From contig NC_065911.1 in assembly GCF_905147045.1 (NCBI RefSeq), forward strand, positions 4,588,001-4,652,000: DNA of 64,000 bases. The letters are read 5' to 3'. The translations under genes and the position numbers were made by a program. Positions 21,935-33,975 of the stretch are shown piece after piece. The DNA comes from Nymphalis io. Its lineage: Eukaryota > Arthropoda > Insecta > Lepidoptera > Nymphalidae. The notes below the pieces were generated by a model. It was not told the origin of the DNA. It worked only from the letters and a program-made list of their open reading frames with translations, and ran no database searches. The stretch's first letter is position 1, and each line of letters opens with the position of its first letter.

Positions 21935-22531
21935 TACATTTTTATATAGGTCATAGATAAAACACACCCAAATACCCATACCGAGACAAAGAACGTTACT
22001 TTTATTCCTGTGCGAAAATCAAACATGAGACCGTTAGTGACCATAAAAGCCATTCCTAAGAAACATTTTAGTTTTATTTATAACTAAAACCACTTTATCC
22101 TTATATACTTTAGTCAATTTCCAACTGGTACGTTACTAATCAAAGCCTTCATTCCTTGGCATCGCTTCCACAAACACTCGAATGAATAATTGGTTCTAAT
22201 TAATAGACACTCCGTCACTCGTACCACAAGCGCATCCCTCTATCAGATGACGACACGGAAATATAGCGGTCTAAAGAGACAAGAGCCCCGACTACACATT
22301 CATCTTGCCTTTACTCACGGTGATATTGGATGTGGAGGATGGGTAAGGCTCAAGAAACACCGGTCGGGGTATCTTTGATTATCGGCGCGAATTCGCATAG
22401 TATCGTTTTGGTAATTTGGTTCAATTAAATATATATTACACTAAAATTGTACTTGATAAGCTTATAGATTTTTTAATTATGTTGGATTTTGATTTTATTT
22501 CAACCAATAATTATTATATTTCTGATATAGA
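21935..22531. other. No gene seen; somewhat GC-richer patch
   Basis: Between 22190 and 22380 the base composition is more balanced and a 62-codon frame is open on the plus strand. A GTAAGG word at 22342 could be a splice donor, but there is no convincing upstream acceptor and the peptide is not recognised. Confidence 0.35.
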
Positions 22532-22587
22532 TATAATCTAAAATTAGATAGTATATAATCTAAAATATAATCTAAAATTAGATAGTA
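22532..22587 (+). repeat. Short direct repeat (two 22-base units)
   Basis: The same 22-base unit, beginning TATAATCTAAAATTAGATAG, occurs at 22532-22553 and 22566-22587, separated by 12 bases that are themselves a partial unit. Confidence 0.9.
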
Positions 22588-22621
22588 AGATTTTTGACGT
22601 TATTATAAAGCGGAAAACTCA

Positions 22622-22696
22622 CTGATGCTTGCCCGGGTTTAAACTCGAAATCATTTATCAAGATTCATGTGTCCTAGCCACTGGGCTATCTAGGTT
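22622..22696 (-). mobile_element. S1 Metulj-type SINE head fragment
   Basis: On the minus strand this is the tRNA-like head (CCTAGATAGCCCAGTGGCTA) followed by the B-box region and GGGCAAGCATCAGTGAG. The rest of the SINE is absent. Confidence 0.65.
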
Positions 22697-23055
22697 CATA
22701 CCTGTACACTAATATCAAAATTACTTTAAATAAAAAAGATCTATAATAGTTCACAGTTGAGACCAGGTTGACAGTTCATTTGATCATCAATCCTATCTGA
22801 ATTGTAATGGTAATTAGGATGCACATTTCATCGCTTGACCTGTTGTCAAAATTGACATTTTGACGTATGATTGCGGAGTTGGGGTACTTTTTGTCACAAT
22901 TGCTTTTAGTTACAAAAGATTTTATTCGTTGGATATACTTGGAGTTATTCTTTAACCAACAACACTAGGATCAGAGAACAGATATCGGAAAACACAAATC
23001 TGTTAACATATACATATATTGTATAATATATTGTAGAGGTAATATCGATTTTATT

Positions 23056-23132
23056 GGTCCTAGCTGGGGCTTGAACCCAGGCACCTCGGCGTCTGAGGCC
23101 TTATATCTATCTGCTAGACCAACGAGGCAGTT
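23056..23132 (-). mobile_element. S3 tRNA-like SINE head
   Basis: The minus strand reads CTGCCTCGTTGGTCTAGCAG ... CTGGGTTCAAGCCCC, an A-box-like plus B-box-like tRNA head. A 7-base loop CTCAGAC can be drawn in GGC/GCC, so a leucine-type tRNA ancestor is possible. No functional tRNA gene is claimed: the acceptor stem does not close. Confidence 0.6.
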
Positions 23133-23975
23133 AGATATAAACATAATATAAATATAAGAAAGATACACCAGACGCAGGCCTTATCGCTAAGACAATGATC
23201 TAACGTGGAAGTGATAGGTATTATGAGCAACAACATTGATTAACTTAGAAGATACAAGCAAATTAAGACATTTTACGTCAGATAATCAATTAATTTACAT
23301 ATATAGAAACATTTATCTAAAATAACAGTCTAACTTAAATAAAAAGTTTGCACCTCAGAAAATTCGATTTTATTTTTAGGTCGCCATTTTGTAACGTATT
23401 AGGAACCTTCACAAAATGTCGGACGCACATATGCTTTAAATGTCGTGATATTTCTAGAAAGGTCCCCAAGCGACTAACCTAAATTAAGTCCTACTCGAGC
23501 TTAAATTCTACTCCAATATCATAAGCAAACGTTGAAATTGAGTAATATGACATATTTTTATAAAAATAATTACGTTACATATCATGAATAAAACGCATTT
23601 AATACATAAACACAGACAGAGTGTTTATTTATTAATGCATTGAGTTTCAAAATATATTCAATGCGCAGCCAAATTGTTAATTTTATATGAAAATTAATTA
23701 AACATTTTCAATGAAAGCTGTAACTACTTTTAAGCAAAAAAATAATTACATTAAAAAAAAATCAGCCAACACCAATTAGTATACAAGAGTAATGAATATT
23801 TCATTAAAACTGTTAGGTATCATACTTTTAAGTAGGAAAACAAATTTGATCACGTGACTTTCAGTATTTGTTATTTCAATCAATGATGACAGAAAGAGAG
23901 TAATCAGTGTTTAATAAAACAAACAAACAATGTATGTATGTAAAGTCAGTAGTTTCCTCAAAATACAAGGAAAAA
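23133..23975. other. No gene seen
   Basis: AT-rich; one GTCGCCATTTTG word at 23382-23393 resembles a YY1/Pho-type site. Confidence 0.4.
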
Positions 23976-24165
23976 GTCGAGATGGCTCAGTGGTAAGGAC
24001 ACGTGAATCTTAATCGAAGATTGCGGATTAAATAAAACCCGGCGAGCACTTTTGAATTTTCATTTGCTTAATTTTTGACTATAATTCATCTCGTGCTCGA
24101 CGGATAAGAAAAACATGTGTACCTACCAGCGTGGTGCAGCGTGGTGGAATAAGCTCCAATTCGTC
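23976..24165 (+). mobile_element. S1 Metulj-type SINE with central deletion
   Basis: The head GTCGAGATGGCTCAGTGGTA is followed by the B-box region, CATTTGCTTAATTTTTGACT and CATCTCGTGCTCGACGG, then a jump to accagcgtggtgcagcgtgg. The terminal GCAGTGGGACAT segment is missing. Confidence 0.7.
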
Positions 24166-25320
24166 TCCGGAATCGAAGTCTGTTAGTTTACAAGCAAGGT
24201 CGCAGTATGTAAGTATATAACAAAATGTGTTTTTTGAACGCACCACTCGTGTCACAAGTCTGCCGAAAATATAATGAGTAAACTTTTCCAATTATTATAG
24301 TTGTTGATAGCAGAAAAGAGCAGTAACAAAGTTGAGTTTATCCAAGTTCGTTCCGTTTCGAATTTTCGAAGTTGTATTTTTTCTTGAAAACACCGCGTAA
24401 AATATCGGGATTTTGGAGTAACGATATATCGTTGTTCTGATTAGTTTCTGTTTTTAAATATGTTTCATTTTTTTACTATAAAAATAAATAGTTTAGTATT
24501 ATATTCTCAAATTTAATTAGAACTTGAAACCAAATAAATTAAATCGGCAAGAAGATTATCCCACGATAATTTTAAAGTTATCAAGTTGCTACACTTAATT
24601 ATAAGGGCTAAATTGCATTAAAATAAACAATACAAGATAGTTCCCCATAAAGTTTTCCCGCGCAACTTTGACAACTAAAATTAGAACAAATATCTTTAGC
24701 AGCGGGATTCCCGACCTACAATTTATATTTCGAATGTATTCAATTTAATTTAAAATTGTGGAAAGAGATGAAAGATATTCGATGAATTTAATTTTGTACA
24801 TGAACACAGAAATAAGCAGTCTGTGAATGGAACAGAGTAAAAAATGCAATGGCACCTACTTTGCGGATGCCACAGACTATGTACAAATGGTTGATTGTTA
24901 AGAAAAACACACGGGGCACAGTGGTCGGGGCTTGTAATACAATTAATATCAATTTGCGAGTTCGAGGGGGCTCATATTTTGTTGTCGAACCGTCAGCGTA
25001 ATTTAATAAAATTTATTTGTGTGAACGTTTATTTTTAAAAGGTTTATTTTTATTAACTGAACTGTCAATGAATTTGTTTTTACAATAGATTTTCACATTA
25101 GTATCCGAATTAACATTCATATTTTCCAGTTATTATACATATTTTTAGTTTATGAAAATATAATAAGATGAAAATCTAAATAAAATGTAAAAAACAATAT
25201 GTAAAAAGAAACTATTACTTGAATCTTGCTTCTATATTAAACGCCGTACAAAGTCACACCTTGGAATATGAAAACAGAATAAAAACGAGGCCCATCACGA
25301 CGAAATAATTAACAAAACAT
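24166..25320. other. No gene seen
   Basis: AT-rich. Contains TTCCCGCGC at 24655-24663. No repeat recognised. Confidence 0.45.
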
Positions 25321-25329
25321 ACAGAAATG

Positions 25330-25510
25330 AACCGAGAAGAAGTGCGCCGACGAAATCTAATTATTTTTGCCGCCATGACAGCGAGCTTCCCGCGCTTTAG
25401 CGCGTCCAAAATGGCGGCCGAATATGGCCGCTGAATCGAGCGAGCGGTGTCAACACAGCGATATTATGAAGCGAGGACACAACCGCCGACAGACGCTAAG
25501 CCTTCGAGCC
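25330..25510 (+). promoter_or_regulatory. CpG-rich island with YY1/Pho- and E2F-like words
   Basis: A sharp GC- and CpG-rich patch in otherwise AT-rich DNA. It holds GCCGCCAT (25369-25376), TTCCCGCGC (25387-25395), the palindrome CGCGCTTTAGCGCG (25391-25404), AAAATGGCGGC (25408-25418) and ATGGCCGC (25424-25431). Extended GCCAT/ATGGC sites are bound by YY1/Pleiohomeotic in animals, and TTCCCGCGC resembles an E2F site. It could be a promoter, an enhancer or a Polycomb response element. A 67-codon frame starts at 25424 but shows no known domain. Function is inference. Confidence 0.35.
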
Positions 25511-25627
25511 TTCTCTTATTTATATTTAGACAAGAAATGTAGCGCCAGGAAATTAATTTTCATTTTTTTGCGGGAATATTGTTTAGTGACGACGCTTTTT
25601 TCTGGTTTGACGGTATTTTTTACATGA

Positions 25628-26762
25628 AATGTTTTAATATTAAACGTTTTATGAAATTGTGAAAAATATTTCATAAAAACTGGTATTCGTAATATGAATT
25701 GATAAATTTGTTTCTAATAATCATTAAATTCATAAATGGAACCCATTTTTTACTTATAAACAGATCATAATACGTCTATTATAAAAAAAGTGTGTTTATA
25801 TCTTATTACACATTGAAAAATTAAGGTAATTTTTATTTCACACCAACAATCACCTCAGGCTTCATCGAGCGGCTAAATATACAGGTTGATGAAAGTCATT
25901 CAATGCGTCACGGAGTCAGCCGTATTAATATGTATGAGCGTCAGCACCGATCGCTGTAAATGTGCCAACTTTACACAGGGTGACTTTATAATATATAGCG
26001 TTGAATAAATAATGAATTTCAAATTAATAAACGGCGTCTAGATTTTAAAAGTTAGATTGAATATAGTCATGTCACTCATATTTGTTCGCAAAAACTGAAC
26101 CATTAGTGAAAATAAAAGCTTCACGCTTTGAAAATATGTAATAAAAAATGGGATATAATCGAAGATAACATTTTACGTTTTTAATTATAACAAAAACATG
26201 AAATTTGCGATTGATATGTCAACTGTCTAAATTGAAGTGGGTATAAATGCGAGCCTACAGCTACTATAATAATCATATACACCTTTTCCCAGACGCGCTA
26301 TATCTTCTAGTATAAGTTTTACGTATATTAGTTTAGTTTTTTCAGTAAAGCATTTCAAAACGTTTCCTTATTTACTAGTATTACATATACAGGTGATAGA
26401 GAAGCAAGCAAATTTCGTCTTAGTTGAACACGATCCATCTCTTTCCGGGATTTAGAAGCAAATAAATGTTAAATGAACAGAATACTAATGTAACGGTATT
26501 AACCTGTAAAGATACAAATACAGTTTGGATCCCAGTTTTACTGAATGTTAACAAATATTTTGTCCGTGTTCCGTTTACAAACGAGATCGATCTGATGCTC
26601 AGGTTTGTAACATCTCACTTTTGATGGCACGCATTTTTTCGGGACTGACAATTCAATTTGTAATTTAACGCTGGATTCGACTTTTTTTTTAATTAAATCT
26701 TTTTTTTTTGTTGTAACCTTTTAACCAAAAAGGCAAAACAATTTGTCTATTATCCGTATGTT
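25628..26762. other. No gene seen
   Basis: AT-rich unique-looking sequence without recognised elements. Confidence 0.45.
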
Positions 26763-26965
26763 ATTTTAGCTCATAAGGCTGCAAATCCCTAGGTTTAAGG
26801 TCCAGTCATGTGAATTATAGGCTATTGGAGATTTCGTCGAAAAATATCAGTAGCAGACCGGCATTTTAACGTTGACAGTCTTTACACTTCTATGCCTCGG
26901 CAAGCGAGTATAGCCGTCACATCGGAATATGAGAGTGCACATGTGTTTGAGTACACACTTTATTT
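26763..26965 (+). mobile_element. S3 SINE, diverged
   Basis: The incomplete head (ataaggctgcaaatccctag...gtccagtca) is followed by tttcgtcgaaaaatatCAGTAGCAGaccgg, then TATGCCTCGGCAAGCGAGTA and GAATATGAGAGTGCACATGT. These are the same body words as in the copy at 1540-1856, in the same order. Confidence 0.55.
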
Positions 26966-27030
26966 AATTAATGGTTAAGGTATCAACATTACGTATATTA
27001 AAGATATATAGTTTATTTTTATTTTATTAT

Positions 27031-27215
27031 TTTTTTTATTATAGAATAGGAAGGCGGACGAGCATATGGGCCACCTGATGGGAAGTGGTCACCAAACGCC
27101 CTTAGACATTGGCATTGTAAGAAATGTCAACCATCGCTTATACAGCCAATGCGTCACCAACCTTGGGAACTAAGATTTTATGTCCCTTGTGCCTGTAATT
27201 ACACTGGCTCACTCA
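27031..27215 (-). mobile_element. P-family retroposon, 5'-truncated
   Basis: Poly(A) end at 27031 on the minus strand; the copy stops at GAGTGAGCCAGTGTAATTAC (27215), so the first ~105 bases are missing. The truncated side is the 5' side when read toward poly(A), as expected for reverse-transcribed insertions. Confidence 0.82.
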
Positions 27216-29128
27216 GTTTAGAAGGAGTGTATCTAATATATGTAGCAATTACAGACGTATACAACATTGACAGCAATCATCGTTTTCTGTTGAAATTTAA
27301 ACTTATTAATACTTATTTATAATGTATAAAAAATACTTAGGAATTTGTAAAAAAAAATTGGAAAGAAAAACGCATGAGTTAAATTATTTTTATTTTCTGT
27401 CAAACATTTCGCTTTATAGTGTTTGAGACATTTTAGCTTTAAGATAACGAATCGAGTGATCAAGTGCGTAACTAACTATTTATTCAATTCCTTATTGTTA
27501 TTTTGAAAATTTAAACTAAGATCATGAGACACAACACATACCTAAGTACAAAAACGATACTTCGTCAATTGCCCGTATTATAACTAATGAACCACCAAAT
27601 GAACCAACAGACATTCATGATATATGAACTTAACTACGTTGAAGAGGCGCATAGAGTGCGAACTAAATTAATAATGCTTCCGATACCATCACTTAAGCCA
27701 AGGTGTAAACGCTGGGTAATGCACTAATGAAAGGACTGGGTCACTCAATCGTTGAGAGGGGTGGAATAAAACGTCCATTAGTAGTCGAATGCGTTTTATA
27801 CCATAGACTAATTATAGAGGGCGAGTCTGTAGTAGATTTAAGGGAGACCGTGGTGAATTACTTTTGTTACGTTCGTGTATCAAATGCATGGGGTGATGTT
27901 GATTTCACAAGTGCTAGAAACAACAATGGAAGGTTCCTTTGTTAGGGGCGTTCGAAAGAGAATAGCAAGATTACGTTTTAAAATAAGAACGATCAAGATT
28001 GCGTAATATATTAATGGGCAATCGAAAATATCGTTTAAAGTATTTAATTTTAGTTAATTTAATTTTCTAATTTATGAATAGTTGTTAGTTGGGACTTAAC
28101 CGAAATATGTTATATAAATTAGATTCACCATAATTCACTATGTAAAGTACTTTTTTGGTTTATAAAGACAGTCATTACATCAATTTAATTCCAGTAAAAT
28201 TTTAATTTAAGAATTTAAAGTAAGAATTTAATATAAACTTGGTTACACTAGTAGCAAAAACGTTTACCACACGTTTAAGTTTTACTCAGGACAGGGCCCA
28301 TAGTAAACTTATTTATTAACACCCTTCTAACGCGAATAGTGTTCATTCTAAGAATCAAATTAACGTCTTCTCACACTTGACTTATGACCTTAACATCTTA
28401 TAGACGGGTGAAATTCGTAATTCGTAATAACCAAAGGTTTTTTTTAAATACTTTCTAAATGTAAGTGCAACTACATTTATAAGTCAAGTACTTCATTTTG
28501 TCTTCTCGCGTATTTATTTGGCAAAATAAAGAGTATAATTTCGTTCACAAAAATAAAAAAAAGGACAAACATTAGAAAGTAATTAAAATGCTAAATAGAA
28601 AAATCCGTTGGGACTTCAAATACATTTTATGTACATAATGATAAATAGGCTTTGCATAAATAATTATAGTCATCAATGTTATTTTCTTAGCAATAAAATA
28701 TTTGGCTGTATTTGCTAATTTTAACAACACTTAACCATGTCTAGAGATTTTTTTTATCATCAACTGTAGCAGGTCTATCTTTGCTTAACATTTATTTTTA
28801 TTATTAACGTAAGCGTCGAATGTTTGCTTCAATTTTTTTGGGAATATTATTTTCAGCTAATGCAAGGATTGTTAAAGTACATGATATAGTTTCCATATAT
28901 GTACTTAATCCAAAGTATATAAAGAGTACTTACGTCTGATTCCAGGTAATAATAATAAATTATCCAGTTAATTAAAAAAATACCACAGGAATAACTTAGT
29001 TGCAGTAATTTTAAATCAAAAAACAAATTATATAAAGGTAAGACCTGTTTAAATATTTTTTAAGAAATGAACGTCTGACTTGTAACATTGCTAGGTAATA
29101 TTATATTTATAATCATATGTATATAGTA

Positions 29129-29131
<3 letters not shown>
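27216..29131. other. No gene seen
   Basis: A 72-codon frame at 27727-27945 lies in a more balanced patch but its peptide is not recognised and no splice context is evident. Elsewhere AT-rich. Confidence 0.4.

Positions 29132-29164
<33 letters not shown>
29132..29164. repeat. (TA)n microsatellite
   Basis: About sixteen perfect TA units. Confidence 0.95.
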
Positions 29165-29168
<4 letters not shown>

Positions 29169-29899
29169 GGTAAAACAAACATTCGGCAGATAATGAATAC
29201 GTAAACATTAATTATTTCATATAGGAATTTTACTATCTTTGACCTCCAGGATTCCCAAAAGACTTCCGAAATAATTACTCGGAAATTCTATCGCCATCAA
29301 AATGCCTATCAAAGTAAAGGTCACTTCGTACCAATGGGCCTAAATAAACAAAACTTCATTCAATTACACTTGTAACCAATCAGAGCTTAAATAAGCTATC
29401 AGGTCTAGTTTTAATGTTTTTTTTTTTACTAAAATCGTTAAATATTAACAGCAAACTAGTTACTTGTTCAGGCATTTTTCGATAAATATTTTATCGTAAG
29501 AAAATAAAAAAAAAACTTTTAATTAACTGAACTTTATTGCAGTATAATTTCTTTGTATGTGATGAGAATTAAATTTAATTAAAACGTTTATGGACGTCGA
29601 AACGTTTCAATTCTCTCACGCGTAATACTATATAAAGATAAATAATAAACATCTTAAAATGCGCATCAAAATAAAATTAATGTAATATAAAAAAAGTGTG
29701 CCGTTTACGAGATAAATTTTCATTAAAACCAATTCGGCTTGAAAACTGACGTTCGCTTATGTTTAGTTTATAAGTTGTAAATAAAAACAAATATCGAAAC
29801 ATACCAAAAATACACATTTAAAACGAATAGTCATTACGTACGTATATTTAAAACGATTACAATCGCAAAGTAAACTAGTGATGAGGTATAATCTATGGA

Positions 29900-29996
29900 G
29901 AGGCATGTGGCGTGAGATCTGTCTCTAGCTTGATTAATGAGTACCCACCCTATCAGATTGTAACAAACGGGGTTCAAACTCCCACTTCACGTCGGT
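29900..29996 (+). mobile_element. Possible tRNA-like repeat
   Basis: A B-box-like GGTTCAAACTCC (29971-29982) follows GGCATGTGGCGTGAGATCTG and GAGTACCCACCCTATCAGA, which look like a diverged lepidopteran interspersed repeat. There is only one copy in the window, so this is tentative. Confidence 0.25.
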
Positions 29997-31472
29997 TTTC
30001 AAATTTCCTTAATTATAAGGCATCGTTTTGACACCCTAGTTTCAGACATTGGGTTCGTTAACGGGTGGTTTAGATGTGATTTTTGTTAAATAAACCAATA
30101 TTTTACTTATGTTTAATCAGTAACTGCCAATGTTTAAAATTATTTATTTATCAGCGCATCTCTGTCTGATTTTGATATGTAAATATAGCTGTCAATTAAT
30201 ATTTGTATATATAATATTAAAATTAAGAAAAATCTGTTTTTGTAAGAAAAAATGCAAGATGAGATATTAAAATTTCAAAATGTGATAGGACTTATCCAAA
30301 AAAATCAAACAAATGGTCATCCTACTTGAACTATTGCAATCACAGTTACAATCGCCAAAATTCGCCTGATTTATGTGTCTGTGCAGTTTTACCGAGCTAG
30401 CTAATGTGATTATAACCTGTAATCACCGTCTTCCCCATGTGTGCTTCTAACACCCCTAAATTCGAATTTCGAACGAATTGTTCCTAACGATGTCGTTAAG
30501 TAGGGTGACCAGTATAAAATATTATTTAAATTACTTGCATTTTTTTAATTTAAAATTTTGTACTGCCATACTATATTTGTAAATTAATATTACGTCTGGT
30601 CCACACTTCGGGTGACCAAATAAGTATTTACCTCAAAGACAACCCAGCAGGTCAGAGATAATTACGCCAGCGTCCTGGATACATTGCCTTTTTTAATTGT
30701 GTTTACTATAATTTATATATTATGTGTATTTGTTTAATTTATTGCATTATATATTAGTCTTTGAAATAATTACGTTTTAAAATAATGATAACCTTACTCT
30801 TCTCTGTGTGATGTACAAATGAGAACGTACCTGAAAAAAGAAAAAAAAGAATAAGTACATTAATTTTAAGTATTTTTATAAAGAAAATATACAAAAAACG
30901 CCATTAAGTTAAGTGCGAGACACCTTAAAAGATTTTAATCTTACATTTACTTACATTACAATCATTGAAAGTTTTAAAAGAGTAGTAAGTAAGTATATCT
31001 AAGTTTTATATATGTATTTACGAGGTCTATATAAGAAATGAATTACGCTCTATAAGATTATCTTCAAAGATAAAACGGGCTAACTATAACAGTAATATAT
31101 CAATTATTTCGTCTCTAAAGTTGAATCAAAAATAAATTCTAGATTCGTAGAAATAAAATAATTACATACTAGTAACAAAAACATCCTATAATATTTATGA
31201 GTCACGATTTTTTTACCTCAAGGTATAAAGTTTATTTTAATTTCAAATCCATGCCTATAATAGATATGTGTGCTACCAATTATAGTTTTTTTTTATTTCA
31301 TTTAGAAAGATGTTTTAGGACAATATTTTTTGTCTCATTATAACAACAATCATTTTATACTTTAGTATTCTTCTATCTCTTTTTTTAAATGTACATACAA
31401 ACTTTACCATGTTTTTACCTGGGGATAGAATGTCGCATAAAATCAATAATCTATAAAACATATGCATATCAA

Positions 31473-31475
<3 letters not shown>

Positions 31476-31506
<31 letters not shown>
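31476..31506. repeat. (GT)n microsatellite
   Basis: About fifteen perfect GT units. Confidence 0.95.
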
Positions 31507-31507
<1 letters not shown>

Positions 31508-31849
31508 TATGTCTAATCAATAAGATAACATGTACTTTTTTAAAAAAAAATTACATCATTAATTCAACTACGAGGCAAGCATGTAAAGATATACAAATAT
31601 TTGCCAAACTTAAGGAAATACCAAAATAATAAGAACTTTATAATGTATTTATTTATATGTCATTTGCGTTGTTTGCAGAGCTAAAAAAAAAAACAAAACT
31701 AATATTGCTCTAATGAAAATATCAATTTTAAAAACGGAAAAAAATTAAATCATTTTCATGAAATAGTCCCCGTCCAGCAAACAATACAGTTAATCCGAAC
31801 ACATCAAATTAACCTGCGGCAAAACAAAGAAAGGAAATAAAACGAAATC

Positions 31850-31871
31850 AAAATGGCTGCCATTCCCGCGC
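31850..31871 (+). promoter_or_regulatory. Inverted YY1/Pho-like sites abutting an E2F-like word
   Basis: AAAATGGCTGCCATT contains two GCCAT cores facing each other around one base, and TTCCCGCGC (31863-31871) overlaps its end. The same two word types co-occur at 25387-25418. The match is visible; binding is inference. Confidence 0.3.
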
Positions 31872-32552
31872 TCCCGTGTTACTATTTCATGAGACTACTA
31901 CAGTTGACTTTAAAACTGCTATTTTATTGTAGGTTTTATATATATTACTTTTAAAAAATTTAAATGAATAAATACAGTAAAAAGTTTTTTAATGTATATT
32001 TTATGTATTTAATTGAGTTATTTTTTTATCTGTAATTTTTTTTAAAAACGGTGAACAAATATCATCTTTTTTAAAAAAAAAAAAAAAAACAAAAAAACAA
32101 ATCTTAAAAAAACTGTCTTCAGAGAAAGATCAAACGTTACTCTCATTGATAAAATTATTAAGTTTCAACACTAACGCGCACCGGATTGGTTAAAACTTTT
32201 TAATACACCTCAATGACTAATAAACATAAAGAGGCGTTATATGAATATAATATTATGATTGTATTTTTAAGGGTTTCATGTTTGTAAAGTTTAGCACAAA
32301 AGGCAAATTTGCTAAATATGTAATAAAGCTAAGACCGTTGCGGTTTACGGTACACTTTTTTTTGCTATCGGCTCGCAGTGTTTTATAACAGAAATTGTTT
32401 GGCTTCCGATAGCTATCCAATAGATTCTAAATTGTTATGTATATCAGAAACTAAAGGACTTTGACGATGCTTCAAATTTTTTTTTTATATATATTAAATA
32501 ATATTGTATATTTTTGGTTGTTTTAACCTTTATTTCAGGCCTTTCTTTTTGA

Positions 32553-32707
32553 AGATGCAGGTTTCCTCATAACATTTTCGTAACGGCTAAACACGAAATG
32601 AATTATAATAAAATAAATTAAGCTCATAAAAAATCTATGAGGCTTGCCTGATTTTGAACCCAATATCTTCGATTAAGGTTCACGTGTTCTAGCCACTTCA
32701 TCTCTGC
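32553..32707 (-). mobile_element. S1 Metulj-type SINE, 5' half
   Basis: On the minus strand: a decayed head (gcagagatgaagtggctagaacacgtgaacc), the B-box region (gggttcaaaatcagg) and the TTTTATGAGCTTAATTTATTT segment, through gaggaaacctgcatc. The 3' third is missing. Confidence 0.65.
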
Positions 32708-33356
32708 TAATCATTATGCATTGCGTATATAATATGTGTACTGACTACATATGTATATACATAAAGAGTTGCATACTTCCTTTAAAGTAAAAGTTTAAAG
32801 ATTGCGATAACAATGAATTAAGTTACGTTGAAATAAATATACATAAATATAGTCTGCCTACCACCCACAACGTGTACCCGCATACAAGAGGTACCACCGG
32901 TTGGTAGAAACCACAATATGATTTTTATAGTCTCAACAGGGTCGAATTACTTGATACATGTTGCTGTTTTTTGCTACCACACAACGGCTTAATAATCAAC
33001 ACGTTTTGAAAGTGAAACTCTTACTTGAGTGATATTTAAATTACAGAAAGTTTTTTTTTTTTTTTACCAAATTAATACCAAATTAAGGTTCTGTTTATTG
33101 ACACCTAATTTTTTAAAAGCAAACTAATATTCAATGAATAATCACATTAATTAAATAATTCAAGTAAACACCGAGAGAACTTACCATAAAAGGAAAAATC
33201 TTTTAAAGTGAACTCAAGTCGTTGAAGAAAAAACAAAAAGCGATGTAAGATTAATATCCGCAAAAGTTGAGAAAAACGGAATTGCATTTTTACATCTTCA
33301 TTACACATATTGAGTTCTCGGTATTGTGAATTTGAATGTTTTCACGTTCATTTTAT
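32708..33356. other. No gene seen
   Basis: AT-rich; 32855-32925 has faint resemblance to the P family but not enough to call. Confidence 0.4.
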
Positions 33357-33470
33357 TAGAGCCCCGTTGGGTTTAACTGGCATAGGCTTAGTTATAAGGT
33401 TGCAAATCTAGAGGGCCAGGGTTCGATCCCCAGGTCAGGTGAATAAAAAGTTCAATTTTTATAAACTTTA
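33357..33470 (+). mobile_element. S3-related tRNA-like SINE head
   Basis: The tRNA-like segment GAGCCCCGTTGGGTTTAACT leads to a B box in CAGGGTTCGATCCCCAGG, then TCAGGTGAATAAAAAGTTC, the same transition seen after S3 heads. The 3' body is not visible. Confidence 0.5.
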
Positions 33471-33870
33471 TTGTACACCACATCACATATGTTGAAGATA
33501 GCCGAAAAAAAAATATATTTAAAGGTTTAGGCATTTTATTTATCCCAGCTCTCAACCCCTGTATTAGTGTCTGATATTCAATTTATAATTTTTACGCACG
33601 AAAACGCAAAATAAACACGCTCAGATTGATTTCGGACGTCGGTACTGTACGCGCGTACACGCATGACCTCCTAATAGCGGGTATGTGAGCTTCTATTGTA
33701 CATGAAGGATCGAGATCTTACGTGCGATTTTTGCGAACTAATCAGTCTTAACAATGACGTAGGATGTTCAAACATTTGGAATTATTGATTATATTTGACT
33801 ATATTTGCCAAAGTATGACAAAATAATGCAAATAGCCAAAACTACTCCACTTTTACTCACAAAAAATTGC

Positions 33871-33975
33871 TCTATTGTTGGACATTGGCCTCTCCCAAGT
33901 TGAGCCAATGCTGCCAATGAGCAACGCTTCATCGTTGGCACCAAGTCGGTTCCCAGTCTCCTAGTGATTGGTACA
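33871..33975 (-). mobile_element. Repeat fragment with RTE-like ending
   Basis: On the minus strand, 33876-33898 reads TTGGGAGAGGCCAATGTCCA, which resembles the LGEAYVQQ ending of RTE-clade ORF2. The adjoining sequence (caatgctgccaatgagcaac...) is not clearly RTE, so this could instead be an unrelated interspersed repeat. Confidence 0.3.

Larger units (their letters stand above)
30000..32552. other. No gene seen; AT-rich with one GC-rich motif pair
   Basis: Long AT-rich stretch with many A/T runs (for example A17 at 32073-32089). The notable exception is 31850-31871, where AAAATGGCTGCCATT is followed at once by CCCGCGC. Confidence 0.45.

Noticed and set aside
23056..23132. A genuine tRNA-Leu gene
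   Set aside because: An anticodon-like loop can be drawn, but the same head occurs as part of a SINE family and no acceptor stem pairs.
28080..28110. miR-193 at gttgggactta, as at the butterfly ivory locus
   Set aside because: Only about 11 bases agree with the reverse complement of the mature sequence; the remainder differs and no hairpin is evident.
32855..32990. A further P-family copy
   Set aside because: Only scattered short words (ctgcctacc, ggtaccacc) match; not enough ordered similarity.
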